Below the pieces are notes generated by a model. That model was not told where the DNA came from. It ran no database searches and saw only the letters and a list, made by a program, of their open reading frames with translations. A stretch of 64,000 bases of DNA from Mycteria americana (taxonomy: Eukaryota > Chordata > Aves > Ciconiiformes > Ciconiidae). Shown piece by piece: positions 25,756 to 38,529 of the stretch (position 1 is its first letter; every line of letters begins with the position of its first letter). The stretch lies in assembly GCF_035582795.1 (NCBI RefSeq), contig NC_134370.1, positions 46,363,501 to 46,427,500 on the forward strand, written 5' to 3'. Position numbers and translations under genes: made by a program.

Positions 25756-26618
25756 TATGACATGCTAGATGGAAGGGATGGTACCGAGAGAGAACTTGAC
25801 AGGCTTGGGAGTTGGGCCCATATGAATCTCACGAAGTTTAACAAGGCCAAGTGCAAGGTTGTGCACCTGGGTTCGGGCTATCCCTGGTATCAATACAGGC
25901 TGGGAGAAGAAGGGATTGAGAGCAGCCCTAAGGAGAAGGAATTGGGAAATGGTGGATGAAAAGCTGGATATCAGCCAGTGGTATGCTGTTGCCGTGTGGA
26001 AAGCAAAGCATAGCCTGGGCTGCATCAAAGGAATCATGGCCAGCAGGTCAAGGGAGGTGATTCTGCCCCTCTACTGCACTCTGGTGAGACTCCACATGGA
26101 TTATTTTGTCCAGCATTGGAGTCGTCAGTTCAGCAAAGACATGGACCTGTTGGAGTGGGTCCAGAGGAGGGCCAGAAACGTGATCTGTGAGAAGGAACAT
26201 CTCTCCTATGAAGAAAGGCTGAAAGAGTTGTGGTTGTTCAGCCCAGAGAAGAGAAGGCTCCAGGGAGACATTTTTGCAGCCTTTCAATACTTAAAGGAAA
26301 GGGGCTTGTAAGAAAGATGATACAGACTATTTATCAAGGCCTGTAGTGACAGTATAAGGGGCAACGTTTTTAAAGTGACAGAGGGTATTTTTAGTTTAGG
26401 CAAAAGGAAGACATGTTTTATAGTAAGGGTGATGACACACTGGAAGAGGTTGTCCGGAGAATTTGTGGATTCCCCTTCAGTGGAAGTGTTCAAGGTCAGG
26501 TTGGATGGGGTTTTGAGCAACTTGATGTAGTGAAAGCTGTCTCTGGCCATGGCAAGGAGGTGGAATAAGATGGTTTTTACAGGTCCCTTCAAACCCAAAC
26601 AGTTCTATGATTTTATGA
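25756..26618 (+). mobile_element. CR1 LINE, 5'-truncated copy with 3' end
   Basis: This copy holds the last part of CR1 ORF2 and the 3' UTR. Recognisable blocks are the ACTTGACAGGCTTGGGAG region (25794), AAGTTTAACAAGGCCAAGTG (25836), AAAGGAATCATGGCCAGCAG, GATTCTGCCCCTCTACTGCA (26059), ATGGACCTGTTGGAGTGGGT, CTCTCCTATGAAGAAAGGCT (26201) and AGAAGAGAAGGCTCCAGGGA (26249). It ends in the diagnostic CR1 tail TTCTATGATTTTATGA at 26603-26618. A 150-codon frame (25859-26311) is the remains of the ORF2 C-terminus. Severe 5' truncation is usual for CR1. Divergence is moderate, younger than the copies at 3.7, 11.6 and 13.9 kb. Confidence 0.95.
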
Positions 26619-29600
26619 GACAAGTTAATCTGACTGGCTTGATTCAGTTTTTTGTATTCAGAGATATCTACTGCCGCTTGAAACCCCTGGGACATTTCAT
26701 CCATTTGGGGTTGGAGATAAGTAAAGGGAAATACAGAAGACATGTTGCCTTCTGCTGTATTGGCTGGGGAGCAGGCAGAGTGCTGGGGGACATCTCTAAT
26801 AGCATAGACACCTGCTACTAGGTATATGGGTTTGGCCATGGTCAGTGGATTTTATGGAGTGAAACATGTGACCCAATGCATCTCTCTCCTCTATAAGCAA
26901 AAGAATCAGTCTCTGGACTCCAGTGACTCCCTGTCTGGCTACTCTGAGATAGACGTGTAGTGTCGTTTGAAATGCCATAAGGTTTTGGAACTGAACTCCT
27001 GGTTATAATTTAGGAGGTCATGGATGTGCGATAGTGTCATCTACTGTCTATCATCACAGATGTGTGTGTCATGTCTGGCACACCTATGAGGAATTCCTTG
27101 ACATCTCTGGGCATCTCAAATAGCACTAAACAGGCATGTCCAAGTAAATTAATCAACCTCCAAATTTCCTTTGACTCTAATAGGAGCTTAGACACCTAAC
27201 TTACTTAGAGACACCTATATAAATGTAATTGGGAAAAGTGTCGAATACCACCCTTACACTGTAGGGACATATATACTGATGAAATTAACTCCACCCATGT
27301 GATAGGGAGACTAAACCCACCTTCAGCTGATCCTCTAATCTTGCAATACAACTTTTCATACAATCAGAGTCCACCTCACAAATCTCACATTCTGGTGAGA
27401 GTTCCTCTGTCAGCAGAGTTCTTTTTCAAAAATGTTAAATATTGTGTGACATAACGATAGAGGGCATTGATCTCCACCAAAATTTGTACTGAGATAGATA
27501 GCATGTCTTGTGTTTGCACAACATTTTAAAGACTGCTTTAACATTTTCTTTCTGTTTTATACAGCTAACAATTTTTATTATAGATGTCAATGGAACTATT
27601 TCACATTTCATAAACAACTCTAAAGACATGCATATGAACCGTGGCTTGCTTATATTTTCAGTGTGCGCTTATGTCTTATAATAATCTTGATTATTTAAAG
27701 TATTTCTAATTGTCTGAATTTTGGTTTTTCCAAATAACTTTCTCAAATTAGTACCAGTGAAAGGTGTGAGAAAAAAAACTTTTTTGGCTGACTTCCTTTG
27801 AATATTGTCTGATATTTCCACACGTGTTCCTCTTTATGATTTTTCTGTAACTATTTGAGTAACATTTAGATTTTTAAGATTAAAGATACTTATACAGATG
27901 ATATTTCATCACTCTCATTAAAAGTATAAAAGTTCTTCAAAACATTATAGTACATCAAGCTACAGATTTTAGTCCTTACATATATGTCATAAATAATGTA
28001 TAAAAATGGAAATACATGTTAACTTGTAAATTTTCATTAATTATTTTCTCTCTTATTTTTTGAAGGTAGAGTATTATTTTGAGATAATCTAAATCTTTTC
28101 ACTTGTGTTTCGTTTTATGGCTTCTGTAAGGATTTGTGTAGAGACACACTTCTGTGCATATACGTATGAACATTTGTATGCCTCTATACCTCTCTTGCCT
28201 GCAGGCATGTGCCCCTGGCAAAGTGCCATCGTCAGCAGTTCCCAGAGACAAGCCACAGGCTGACAGGATGCTCTCAGAAGGCAATAAAAGTCCTCCTTGA
28301 TGCCCAAAAGCATTGTGCTCTCACTTGTATTTACACTGTTTCAGCACACGATGGGTTTTTGAGCATTCAACTGGAAAATCAAACATGCAGGTATGTGCAA
28401 GGCAGGTATTGTTTCTGGTATGCATGTCACTTTGCACACTCCGCAGGGCTAAAGAGCTCAGCCTGGTTTACATGGAAAATTAGCAAATATCACAATGAAA
28501 CAGAAACTCTTTAGAAAATAATTTCCCATGGTAGTTTTAGTTGGTTTTGTTTGGTTTTGGTTTTGTGGGGTGTGGGGGAGAAGAGGAAGATGTTTTCTGC
28601 TGCAGGTATCATCTGTCAAGTTCACACAGGTACAGCTCTGCCTCCTTCTGCTTTGCTGTCCACATCTTCTGAGTCCATCTTTAGATGAAGTGTCTCATTT
28701 CCAGAGTCTGTTTTGTACCTAGCAATTGCCAAAAGAAAATATGCAAACACCTTCCCAAGAGGGAAGAGAAATAAGCAAGGCTCCTTCCAGCTGAGGGCAT
28801 GATAGACTGTTGTGTGCCTGAAGAGACATCACAGGAACATAGACTCTGCAAGTAGTCCAGAGAAGGCAGGAGCAAATTGCTTTCCAGAGCACATCCACTG
28901 GGATTGCCTCCTCTTAACTTTTCCAGGAAAGTCCCAGTGTAACAAAAGCACTGAACTCAAGCCTTTACTCCTTGAGCTTAGCCCTGTGTCTGCAGACACA
29001 TTTTTCCTAGTTATGTTTGGTTTTGCCATGCTTTTCTCAAGTCTTCAAATGCATCAGATAGCCAAAATGTCTCCTGGACAAGGACTTGAAACTTGAATGT
29101 TCATATTTAGGCCCTGACACTTTCCATGCTGAGTGGCCCAAGGCACAGCAACGCACATCTGAACAAGATGCAGAAGACAGCAGTAAAGACTGCAGCATTG
29201 CACGCCTTTAGGGGAAGACATACAGCTCGAGTTTTAATGAATGAATTTGGCCTTCACTACTTAAAGGAAACTCAATGGGAGACAGATACTCCATTTATTG
29301 CCCAGAAGGGAAATCTACCCAGAAGGGACTTTTCAAAACCCAGATGGAAGCAAAACACACACATGGTAACAAGTCAAGTACTATTTCCTGAACGCAAACA
29401 CTTTTTGCACACATGCTGAAGTAAAGGAGAATATAGGCATCCCCTAAGCCACAGTGACCCAGCCAAGACATTAGCAGTTGTCAGCACAAATGCTCAGGGC
29501 CTGAGCTCCAAATGAAGAACATAACATATACTCTGGAAAATCAGGGCATATCTTGCTGTCTGCACCACCTTTCAGAGAAACCCAGGAGCAAAGGCATGTC

Positions 29601-32600
29601 TGCTGGCCCTTTGCTGGACTGAATCCCTTCTCCAGTACAAGCAGTGAAGTGGGATTGATGCAGCAGCACAATGCTTTCAGAGAATTTTTTGTCTCTCTTG
29701 TAAATAAGAACTTCCAAAAAAGAGAAAAACAACTCTCAGGACCTGACTAAGTCTTGTGCAGCAGGTGCATGATCCCCAGGGCTTTCCTTGCAAACACTGC
29801 ACTGGGATTAAATGCTGACATAAATGATTTGAAAGCCGAGGTTTCCTCAGGATCCAAGTCACACCTGCTTTGGGCACCAAAGGGCTGGCCAGCCTGCCTG
29901 CCTGCTCAAAACCTGACATTTTCTCTTCCTGGAAAATGAACTCAAGCTGAGATCTAAGAGGGATGAATCCTGAGTGCTTTTTCCCTGCACAGAACATGCT
30001 GACGGTTGCTCTGGCTAGGCCCACAATGAGGCCGTGAGTCTGAGGTGCTCCTTTTCTTAGCCTTCAAAGCAGGATCTTCAGCATAACAGACTGAAACACT
30101 AGAAAGTGTACATTGAAGGCCCTGATTCTCGGGACAGGGCTGTGATGCCTAGATTGAAGTAGGGCAGTACCTCTTGCAAGGGCAGCATATCAATTACAGG
30201 AAAAGGGTGACCCTCCTCCGGAGGGGAACTCAGTTTTCCTATCAGGGATGCGAGAGCAGCCAACACTGCCATCCCTACAAGAAATGCTTGTAAAAAAAAG
30301 CCAGTGCTGTTGGAGCCTCCTGTGTGGTGGCTGCTGAGACTTTCCTCTGAGGACAAAGGGAAGGGTTGAGGGGTGTGAGGGTATTGGCTAATGTAGAATG
30401 TCCCTCAAAGTAGGGGTGGTGAGAGTGACTCTGATGAATCAGTGCATGGGATCATTATGGATCTCATTAAGAGACTCTCAGGCTCTGCAAGATTTAGTTA
30501 AATTACCACTTATTGGGGGTAGCACAAGAAGGAGAAATGGGATAGCATATTTACCCACACATTTTCTCACATTCTTGTGTAGCCTCAGCAGTGGGACAGC
30601 ATGCATGACCACCTTTTCAGTGTCAGAAATGTGGACCCATTTTTGTCAGGGGTGAAAGTGTTCCTGCCAATGAAAGCAGGACGGAAGAAGCAGTACCAAT
30701 GTGCAGAGTCAGGAAGGAGATGAGGACTGGTCCTTCATGAATAAGTTGTTTATTGGAGAGAATGAAACATATCTATAGAGCTTTACATCTCTTCCCAGCT
30801 CCACTGCCAAGAGGACACAATCCCTGGAGTGTTTGACTCAGCAGCCTTCTTCATAGCAGTGAAACATGCTCATCTACTGCATTGCAGAGACACTCACCAG
30901 GGGCACTCTTCCATATCGGGACAGTCCCAAGGGTAGAAGAAATGCAGCTTCTGTGATCCCAGCCCACATCCCAACCTACAGGAAAAGACCAAGTCTTCTC
31001 TGCACCCTGATGCCTTTCGCTCTGAATCAAGAGTAGTCAGTGTAATACAGGGGGAACAGGAGTTTACATCAGGTGAGGTGGGTTTCTCTGCCTTATCATG
31101 TCTTGCTTTCCCCTTCACTTATTGAGTGACAAAAATGCCTCCCCAGAGGGAATTTCCCTTCCCTGGTTGCTCTGCTGCTGCAGCAATCAGGGAAAAGTGC
31201 TGTGTATACAGCAGGGCCAAGCTGGGTGATTTCACACAAATCAAGGTGTTTGTCCCACCTCTGTTTATTTCAAAGTTAGGAAGTGGTGCCTGTTTCTTTT
31301 CGTCCATCCCCCGTGGGAGAGGGGACACCACTGACAACTCCTCCAACCTGGTCAGGGAAGTTTTGCAGTCCCTTGAGCATCCTGGGGCTCCCTCCCTATA
31401 GCACATGAAGAGTAAGGCCTCTGGGCTTTGTGGAACCCCATGCTTGTATCAGACTCTGTCCAAGTCCAGAAGACCATTCTCTACAGCTCTGAAGAAAAGA
31501 CTTTCCTTGAAGGTCATTTGACCAGCAGGTGGTGAGTCTCTTCAAGTGTCAACTGGGGCAGAATGGTTTGATTAGCCTTGATTACGGAAGAACTGTTGAG
31601 ATCTTTTGCAATACTCTTTCTTGTGCCCCAAGCCCTGGAGTTGCTGTCATCTTCCTTTCCCTTCTCCAGCGTTCTCCTGGACATATGGGTTTAGAGAAGA
31701 ATGCCAGAAAGCAGTGACAATGCTCCCACAGAAGACGACTTGGATCTTGGAGGCAGATGTGCTAGTGGGTTCATGCATCTGGACAGGAGGTCTCCCGAGG
31801 AATGCCTGTCCTGCTGCATAGGAACCTGCCTCCCCCAAGAAGGAGGTTTGCTGGGAACAGAAGAGGGAATATAGCCTGCACACCTGTTTGCCCAGAAAGG
31901 TGCTGTGTGGCTTTGCCAAAGACAGAACCTTGGCCCTGCTCCTCTAGGTTCTACTCCTGTAGGTGATGCTATATCAATGTTTTTTGCCCTCCTTAGCCTC
32001 CCCACGGTGAACCCTGCTTTCCTCTCAGTGTGTTGGAAATGCAGTCGATGAGGCAGAGAACAGCTGCAGGAAGCAGGTTCTCTTTTCTTAGCTGTGAAGA
32101 CAGACAAGGGGAGATGGAGCTACTTCTTTCCTTTGCAATGATTGTCTCCCTGCAGTAAGTGCACATGCGTCAATGCCCTGCAACACTTCAGTTCCTGGCT
32201 CAGATCTTCATAGTATCTCGTGATATCTCAGTTCTCATGGCCCGGGCCGCCAAGGCAAATGCAAACTTCCTGCGCCATGTGGCCACTAGTAGTTGCTTGT
32301 GGTATGGTAAACATGCTGGTGGATGGAAAAATCTTATTCCTATGAGGCTTCTCTTCTGACTAATGCGGGAAGCTGCAGAGCAACATGTAGGTGTTCATTT
32401 TTTATCACAGTATTTCGGCTGTGATTGTCTATGCTGCAAGTGATGAAGAAAATAAGAAGAGTATTGACTGTGTGTCTGTCATGAGTGCTTCTTTCTTTGT
32501 GAACAGCAATGCATCCAGCAGAAAGAAGAGCATAGTCTCACGAAAGCAGTGAAAGAAAAGAAAGCTAATCACTTCAGAGCATGGGGAGACACGAGAGTTA

Positions 32601-32931
32601 GTCATCTGCCTGGTTGGTTGAAAGGTCTGGCAGAGACCCACTGTGGCACTGTCAGTCTTCCACCTGGCTTTGGGCATGACCTCAGAAGGAGAGGTCTGCT
32701 CTCTAATTACTCCTGCCTGTGCTCCTTCATTGGACTGAGCTGTTATCAGACAAGGGTCTAAAGCTGGCAAGAGACAGCGTCGTTCTGTATTGCAATCCTT
32801 GCTGAGCCCCTGACATCCCACAAAGAAGAAATCAAGACAGATGCCAGGGAATGAGGTTCAGCGTAAGCAAGAGTTGGCAGGAGGAGCCAAAGCAGCTTGC
32901 CATGGATTGCATGAGATGGCATTCAGCTAGT
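26619..32931. other. Gene-poor stretch, nothing recognised
   Basis: In about 6.3 kb I could name no gene or repeat. Frames at 29677-30024, 31691-32107 and 32429-32821 (all minus) reach 115-138 codons but overlap other frames, lack motifs and are not supported. Composition becomes gradually less AT-rich to the right. Confidence 0.4.
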
Positions 32932-33507
32932 CTTGTGCCTGTAGCCCACATGATACTCTTAGGACATCTTACTGACAGTGACACCTGTGAGTGAGTATCA
33001 CCTTCCTCAAACGGTCACAGCAGCAGCACTTGGACAGGCTATTTCCCAAGCCCAGCTGTCCCTGCACTGGCTCAACCAAAACTGCCTGCACCGGTTCTGT
33101 GCCCAGTAAACACAGAGCTGGGTACAGGGTGGCAGGAGAAAGAGGTCCCCCTCTCCATCAGCTTGCCCCCAAATGCCCCCCTCTGCCTTTCCCCAGAGGG
33201 CCTCGCCACTTCCATCCTCTTCTGCTCACCATGGACGCTTGGTGGGAGAAAAAGCAAAAGTTCATTTCAAAGTGACTGGTCTGCTCATGGCCATGGATGA
33301 GGTAAGGGCTGAGTGGAAGACTGGAGCAGGAGTCTGCATCGACCTGTAGAGAAAATCAGCAGACCTACAGTATGCTTTGCCCAGGCAGTTGCAATTTCAG
33401 GAGAACTGAAGATGAGGACACTCAGGCTGGAAAGAGCAACTCTTTTATGAGAACAGAAAGTGTGCATTTTGAGGGGAGGGGCAAGAGCACCGAGCATGAG
33501 AGGTCAA
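32932..33507 (+). repeat. Left arm of a large inverted repeat
   Basis: This segment reads from CTTGTGCCTGTAGCCCACAT to GCATGAGAGGTCAA and matches the reverse complement of 34449-35030 along its whole length with scattered substitutions and small indels. Landmarks shared by both arms are AGTATCATGTGGGCTACAGG (as its complement), the 'aagcaaaagttcatttcaaagtgac' block near 33250, and the 'gaggggaggggcaagagc' block near 33470. Weaker similarity continues outward for at least 20 bases. I recognise no transposon family in the arms. Confidence 0.85.
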
Positions 33508-33789
33508 GGGATCCACTGGTTAAGGGGACATCACCCTTTTCAGTGGGATGCACAGAACCTGCAAGGCGCTCCTTTCTCCCCACTGCAGCCACAGCTGGTA
33601 AGAATCCTCTCCCATCGACAAGAAGAGCAGATGAAGTATGTTGCCTTGGTCAATAGCTAAATTATGAAGCCCAGCAGGGAGGGTGAGGGGGCTACTTGGG
33701 GTAGCAAGGAAAGCACAGGAAGAATAAGAGCAAGAAGAGCAAGAGCATCATGTCAACAGATGACACAGGACTCCCTTCTATTCATAGGG

Positions 33790-34410
33790 AGAGGCAGGTG
33801 TCCCATGCACCAGGAAACCATCCAACCTGGCCTTGAATGTTTCCAGGGATGGGGCATCTACCACTGCTCTGGACAACCGGTTCCAGTGTTTCACCACGCT
33901 CACTGTAAAAAATTTTTTCCTTATATCTAATCTAAATCTACCCTCTTTTAATTATAAACTGTTACCCCTTTTCCTATCGCAACAGGTGCTGATGAAAAGT
34001 TTGTCCCCATCTTTCTTATAAGCCCACTTTAAGTATTGAGAGGCCACAAAAAGGTCTCCCTGGAGCCTTCTCTTCTCCGGGCTGAACAACCCCAAGTCTT
34101 TCAGCCTTTCTTCATAGGAGAGGTGTTCCATGCTTCTGAACATTTTTGTGGCTGTCCTCTGGACCACTCTAAAAGGTCCATGTCTTTCCTGTACTGAGGA
34201 CTCCAACGCTGGACACACTACTGCAGGTGGGGTCTCACCAGAGTGGAGTAGAAGGGCTTCACCTCCCTTGACCTGCTGGCCATGCTTCTTTTGATGCAGC
34301 ACAGGATACGGTTGGCTTTCTGGGCTGTGATTGCACATTGCCAGCTCATGTCAAGCTTTTCATCTACCAGTTACCCCCCAAGTCCTTCTCCACTGGGCTG
34401 CTCTCAATCC
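33790..34410 (-). mobile_element. CR1 LINE fragment in the spacer of the inverted repeat
   Basis: The plus strand is reverse-complement CR1. Blocks are CCATCCAACCTGGCCTTGAA (33819), CAGGGATGGGGCATCTACCA, the 'gtaaaaaattttttccttatatctaatctaaa' block, TCTCCCTGGAGCCTTCTCTT (34054), TTTCTTCATAGGAGAGGTGT (34107), CTTCACCTCCCTTGACCTGC (34257) and tccactgggctgctctcaatcc (34389). It spans the 3' UTR and ORF2 C-terminus and is truncated at both ends, lacking the final octamer-like tail. It occupies most of the spacer and abuts the right arm. Confidence 0.9.
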
Positions 34411-34448
34411 CTGCTGCTGTGGACAATCCCTGGGGTGCTGTGAAGCTT

Positions 34449-35030
34449 TTGACCTCTCATGCTCAGTGCTCTTGCCCCTCCCCTCAAAATGTACACTTTC
34501 TGTTCCCGTTAAAGAGATGCTCATGACAGCCTGAGTGTCCTCGTGTTCAATTCTCCTGAAAATGCAACTGCCTGGCCAATGCATGCTGTGGGGCTGCTGA
34601 TTTTCTCTACAGGTCGATGCACAGACTCCTGCTCTGCTGTTCCATGCTGCCCTTAACTCATCTGTGTCCATGTGCAGACTAGTCACTTTGAAATGAACTT
34701 TTGCTTTTTCTCCCACCAAGTGTCAGTGGTGAGCAGAAGAGGATAGAAGTGGCGAGGCCCTCTGGGGAAAGGCAGAGAGGGGCATTTGGGGGCATGCTGA
34801 AGGAGAGGGGGGGCCTCTTTCTCTGCCACCCACCCTGTGCCCAGCTTTGCGTTCACCGGGCACAGAACCAGTGCAGGCCGTTTTGGTTGAGCCAGCGAAG
34901 GGACAGCTGGGCTTGGGAAATAGCCCTTCCAAGTGGTGCTGCTGTGACCATTTGAGGAAGGTGATGCTCAGTCACAGGTGTCACTGTCAGTAAGATGTCC
35001 TAAGAGTATCATGTGGGCTACAGGCACAAG
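34449..35030 (-). repeat. Right arm of a large inverted repeat
   Basis: This is the reverse-complement partner of 32932-33507. The inner end is TTGACCTCTCATGCTC and the outer end CTACAGGCACAAG. The arms differ by point changes and small indels, so they are not newly made. Confidence 0.85.
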
Positions 35031-36164
35031 GTGAGCTTAATGGCAGGTGGCATTTTTGTTGCACTGAGAAGTCCTGCCAGTTCAATGCTTCCTTCAGATA
35101 TAACCATCATCCTAATATGCAGCAATCCTCTTTGTCTGTGAAGCCACTCCTCTTTGAAAAACCCGTTGCTTTCATGAGCTTTGGGATAGTCTAACGTCAC
35201 CAACAGATGTATCTGTCCATAGATTTCCAGCATGCTGCTTCAGCTCTCCTGCTTGAGCTGCCACTTCACAGCACAGCTGCTGCTGAAGTCAGCACTGCTC
35301 ACAAGCCTTTGTCTGGTGTAAAAGGGAAAGGAGAAAAGGTAGCTATCTTTTCTTGTTTCCTTCCTCTTCATAACCATCAGGGGAAGAAAGTTCCTTAAGA
35401 GTGCAAGTGGGCACACTGAGGTTTCCCCTTGACATGCGAAACAGTTGGACTCAGTCATCTGGGTGAGGCACGTTCCCTTCATGGAAGTGATTGGTGTAAT
35501 ATAGGAGAATGCACATCTCTACATCCAGGTGCACATTCCACGGATACTGACCTCAGGCATTGTCATTACATGTCAGGCCAGGAATACATCTTGCCCACAA
35601 GCTGGTGTTCAATAGCACTGGATCTTCCACTGCCCCCAAGCCCTGTCTATATGCGTGACCTAATGTATGTCCATCATCAGCCTTGAAGAGTGGCTGGCTG
35701 CCTGGGGGCACCCATCAGCAGGTGGAGGTGGGGGAGGTGGAGAAGGTTTCTGCATGTTCTGCCCTCTGCACCCTGCCCAATGTCTGTGCCACCACACAGG
35801 ACTCCCGCAGAGCCTCATTGCTTCAGGAGCTGGCTACAGGTGAAAATGCGGAGGCCTTCCTGGATGCCTCTGAATGTGTGGCTGAGATTGGGCAGTGGCC
35901 AAGAGGAGAGAGGCCAGCTTGGCTGGAGCCCTTTCCCAAGGCCAAGTCCATGTGGTTTGTGGCAGCTTGGACCTGTTAAAGGAGAAGCTGCTACCTGAAC
36001 ACTCACACACCATTCAGGGAGTCACGCACACACACCACCTGAAACTTTAACTGCTAGGACCTGAGTCCCTTCACAGCAGGCAGCTCCACTGAGCTGACGG
36101 GTGCCCCTTTTCGACTCCTTGCTTACACACATACTCAGTCTTGGGCCCTTCCTCTCCCCTCTGG
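35031..36164. other. Stretch with no recognised feature
   Basis: No family signature was seen. Open frames at 35683-35979 and 35690-35998 are overlapping alternatives of about 100 codons with no recognisable motif. Confidence 0.4.
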
Positions 36165-36620
36165 CTCAACCCTAGGTTTCCCGAAGCAGAGTCTCCAATA
36201 CGACATATGCCAGATAAATTTATTGGTACAGTGGTGAAAACAGCTCGAGCTGGGTGCCTCCTGAGAGTGACCCAGAACAAAGAAATCCCTGGGCAATTAT
36301 ACCCTTACAGTATAAATTCCCCTCCCCTCAGAAGATAGTTCAGACCAATAGTAGTATCAGGGTCTGGGGTCTTCCCATTCTTCACTGGGTCCCCTCGTTG
36401 TCTCTCAGCAGGCCGATTCTTCTCTTATCTCTAAGGCTGCAGCTTCTGCTAAGGTTGAAGCCTCCTTATCTTTCTGGTTTGCACCGGTTTCAGGGACCTT
36501 CCTTCATGTAGCCGAGTAAAAGTTCAGTGCACGGTCAGTGGATCTGGGTGAAAGTTCAGAGTTTGTGGCCTAAGGCTTCAACAAACCTTTATACTAATGC
36601 TAAAGTGACTACTACAACAG
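36165..36620 (-). mobile_element. Possible solo LTR, minus strand
   Basis: Read on the minus strand, this has an LTR-like order: a U3-like body, a TATA-like block (TATACTGTAAGGGTATAA near 36296-36313), and 80 bases later an AATAAA signal inside CACTGTACCAATAAATTTAT near 36215, followed by an R/U5-like tail. The TG...CA ends and target duplication were not located, so edges are estimates. I recall similar text from bird LTRs but cannot name the family. Confidence 0.4.
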
Positions 36621-37044
36621 ACCTTGCCAAAGCAAGTACCTAGAAAATAGCAGCAAGCCTTTCTTTGCACTGCTATGTCTCACCATGGAGAGAGAAGCGC
36701 CAAAGCATCAGAGACTTCCATCATGAGCAAGGTGGTGATGTGGGTTGCAGAATCCTCGCAGCTTGCTGGGAGCCCTGTGCCTGAAACTGGCTGGCTGGAA
36801 CCACAGAGCCACAACATGGAGCAGATCCTGCAGCTGCTAAGCCTGGAGGAGCTCCTGGCCAGCCCACTGCAGGAAACCCAGAGTAGGGTATGAGCCAGCC
36901 AAGTCCTTACAACTGTCCCAAGATAGTCGGTGTCTTTCAGATGGATTTATGCAGCAGGGTCTCTGCCCCCTTTGGAACAGCCTACAAGGAAGGAGGCCAT
37001 CCTAGGTTGAGACAGGAGTGCTGCCCCATTCATTCACTGCCTCC

Positions 37045-37190
37045 CTTGCCTGATGGGTATCTTGTGCTTGGAGGCTCCTGCTTCTGCCAGCAATAGCTGC
37101 AGAGGTCCCATGCTGGTGGAGCTAGGGGAAGTTACTGCCAACAGCCCATTTTGCTCTCAGGTGCACCCTGGGACTTTTTGCAGTGGAACC
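37045..37190 (+). repeat. Direct repeat, copy 1
   Basis: The block from TGATGGGTATCTTGTGCTTG through GGCTCCTGCTTCTGCCAGCA to GCCAACAGCCCATTTTGCTC recurs at 38188-38330 with roughly one change per 8-10 bases. It does not match CR1 as I know it. The nature of the repeat is unknown. Confidence 0.75.
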
Positions 37191-38187
37191 CCTCTCTCCA
37201 TCTCCTTTCAAATTGTCTCTTCTTGTGACCTCTCCTTTCCATGGGGTTTGTGGAAGTGGAAGTCAGGGACCTGAGTTGCCACAAGCAGTGCTGAATGGGT
37301 CCCAGTGTGTCTGCAAGGGCCAGTGCTGTGTGAGATCATGGCAGTGGCACTGACAGGGGTGGATGTGGAGCAGAGGTAACTGGATGAGTTGTCACACAGA
37401 GAAATCCACAAGTGTCAGAGCCCTGGGCGAGCACTGTGACTTCACCACATACTCCACCCAGTAGGGGACATGGTGGCAGGGAGCAGCAGGGGTGCTGCAG
37501 GGCAGGCAGGGATGTTTTGAGAACCTGATATGTTTTCCTACAGTTCATAACGTGCTCTTTGTGTTTCTGTCTTGTTTCCCCCCACTGTCCAACTGGAAAC
37601 CAAAGAGCTTTAATGGGAATTTATGTGCTTGTATCTTTCCTGTCCATTTCTTTTTTCTCTTCTCCCCTCTCATGTAACTACCACCAAAGAAGAAGAGAGA
37701 AGTGAAGAGAGAAAAGTCTGAAATCAGACTTGTCTCTGATGAGGAAGGTGGTAATCATCCTGGAGAATTACCAGGGAGGAGAAGTATTCCACAGCCCCAA
37801 ACCAATTAATGTTTTTGTCTAAATACTGTTAGCCACACTATTTTTCCAGGAAAAAAATCTTTTCCTTTCTGTTCCTTCCCATCCTACCACTCTCCTCAGA
37901 ACATGGCAGGAAGATTTTTATGGTTTGGCTTTTATTCATAACCTATCAGTGTGGAAAAGAAAACCAAAGAAATAATGGGAGTAGTGGGAAGATAAACATG
38001 ACATGGCAATAATTCACACCATGGACCTTACCCAACTTCCTGAATCCCCGACCCCTCCCTCCATAACCCCAGGAGTCTTTGTGGACATCTTCCCCTGGAA
38101 GATGGGGGATCTTGAACCTGGGGATCCCACATGATCCCCCACCCCTCTGCCAGGCCCCAAAATTCATGGTGTGAATTCCTGCCCTGC

Positions 38188-38330
38188 TTGATGGGTACCC
38201 TGTGCTTAGAGGCTCCTGCTTCTCCCAGCAGTAGCTGTGGAGGGCCCATGCTGGCAGAGGCAGGGGAAATTGCTGCCAACAGCCCCTTTGCTCTCACATG
38301 ACCTCTGGGCTTGTTGCATTGGGAACTTTG
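38188..38330 (+). repeat. Direct repeat, copy 2
   Basis: This is the partner of 37045-37190, about 1.14 kb downstream in the same orientation: TGATGGGTACCCTGTGCTTA, GGCTCCTGCTTCTCCCAGCA, then CTGCCAACAGCCCCTTTGCT. It lies just left of a CR1 piece. Confidence 0.75.
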
Positions 38331-38529
38331 GCTTGCCTTAATCCATTTCTTCATGTGTGAGCAGTTGCCTTCACAGTCCTCCCATGTAGCTCTCTCCTTT
38401 TTTCCACCTTCTGTGTACTTCCTTTTGCTGTCCCAGCTCAGTCAGGAGCACCACATACATCCATGCAGGCCTTATGCTTGCTCAACTTTCTGCATGTTAA
38501 AATGGACTGATCTTGTGCTCTGTGGAGGC

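Noticed and set aside
25859-26311. 150-codon plus-strand frame
   Set aside because: It is the C-terminal remnant of CR1 ORF2, already covered by the CR1 feature, and not a host gene.
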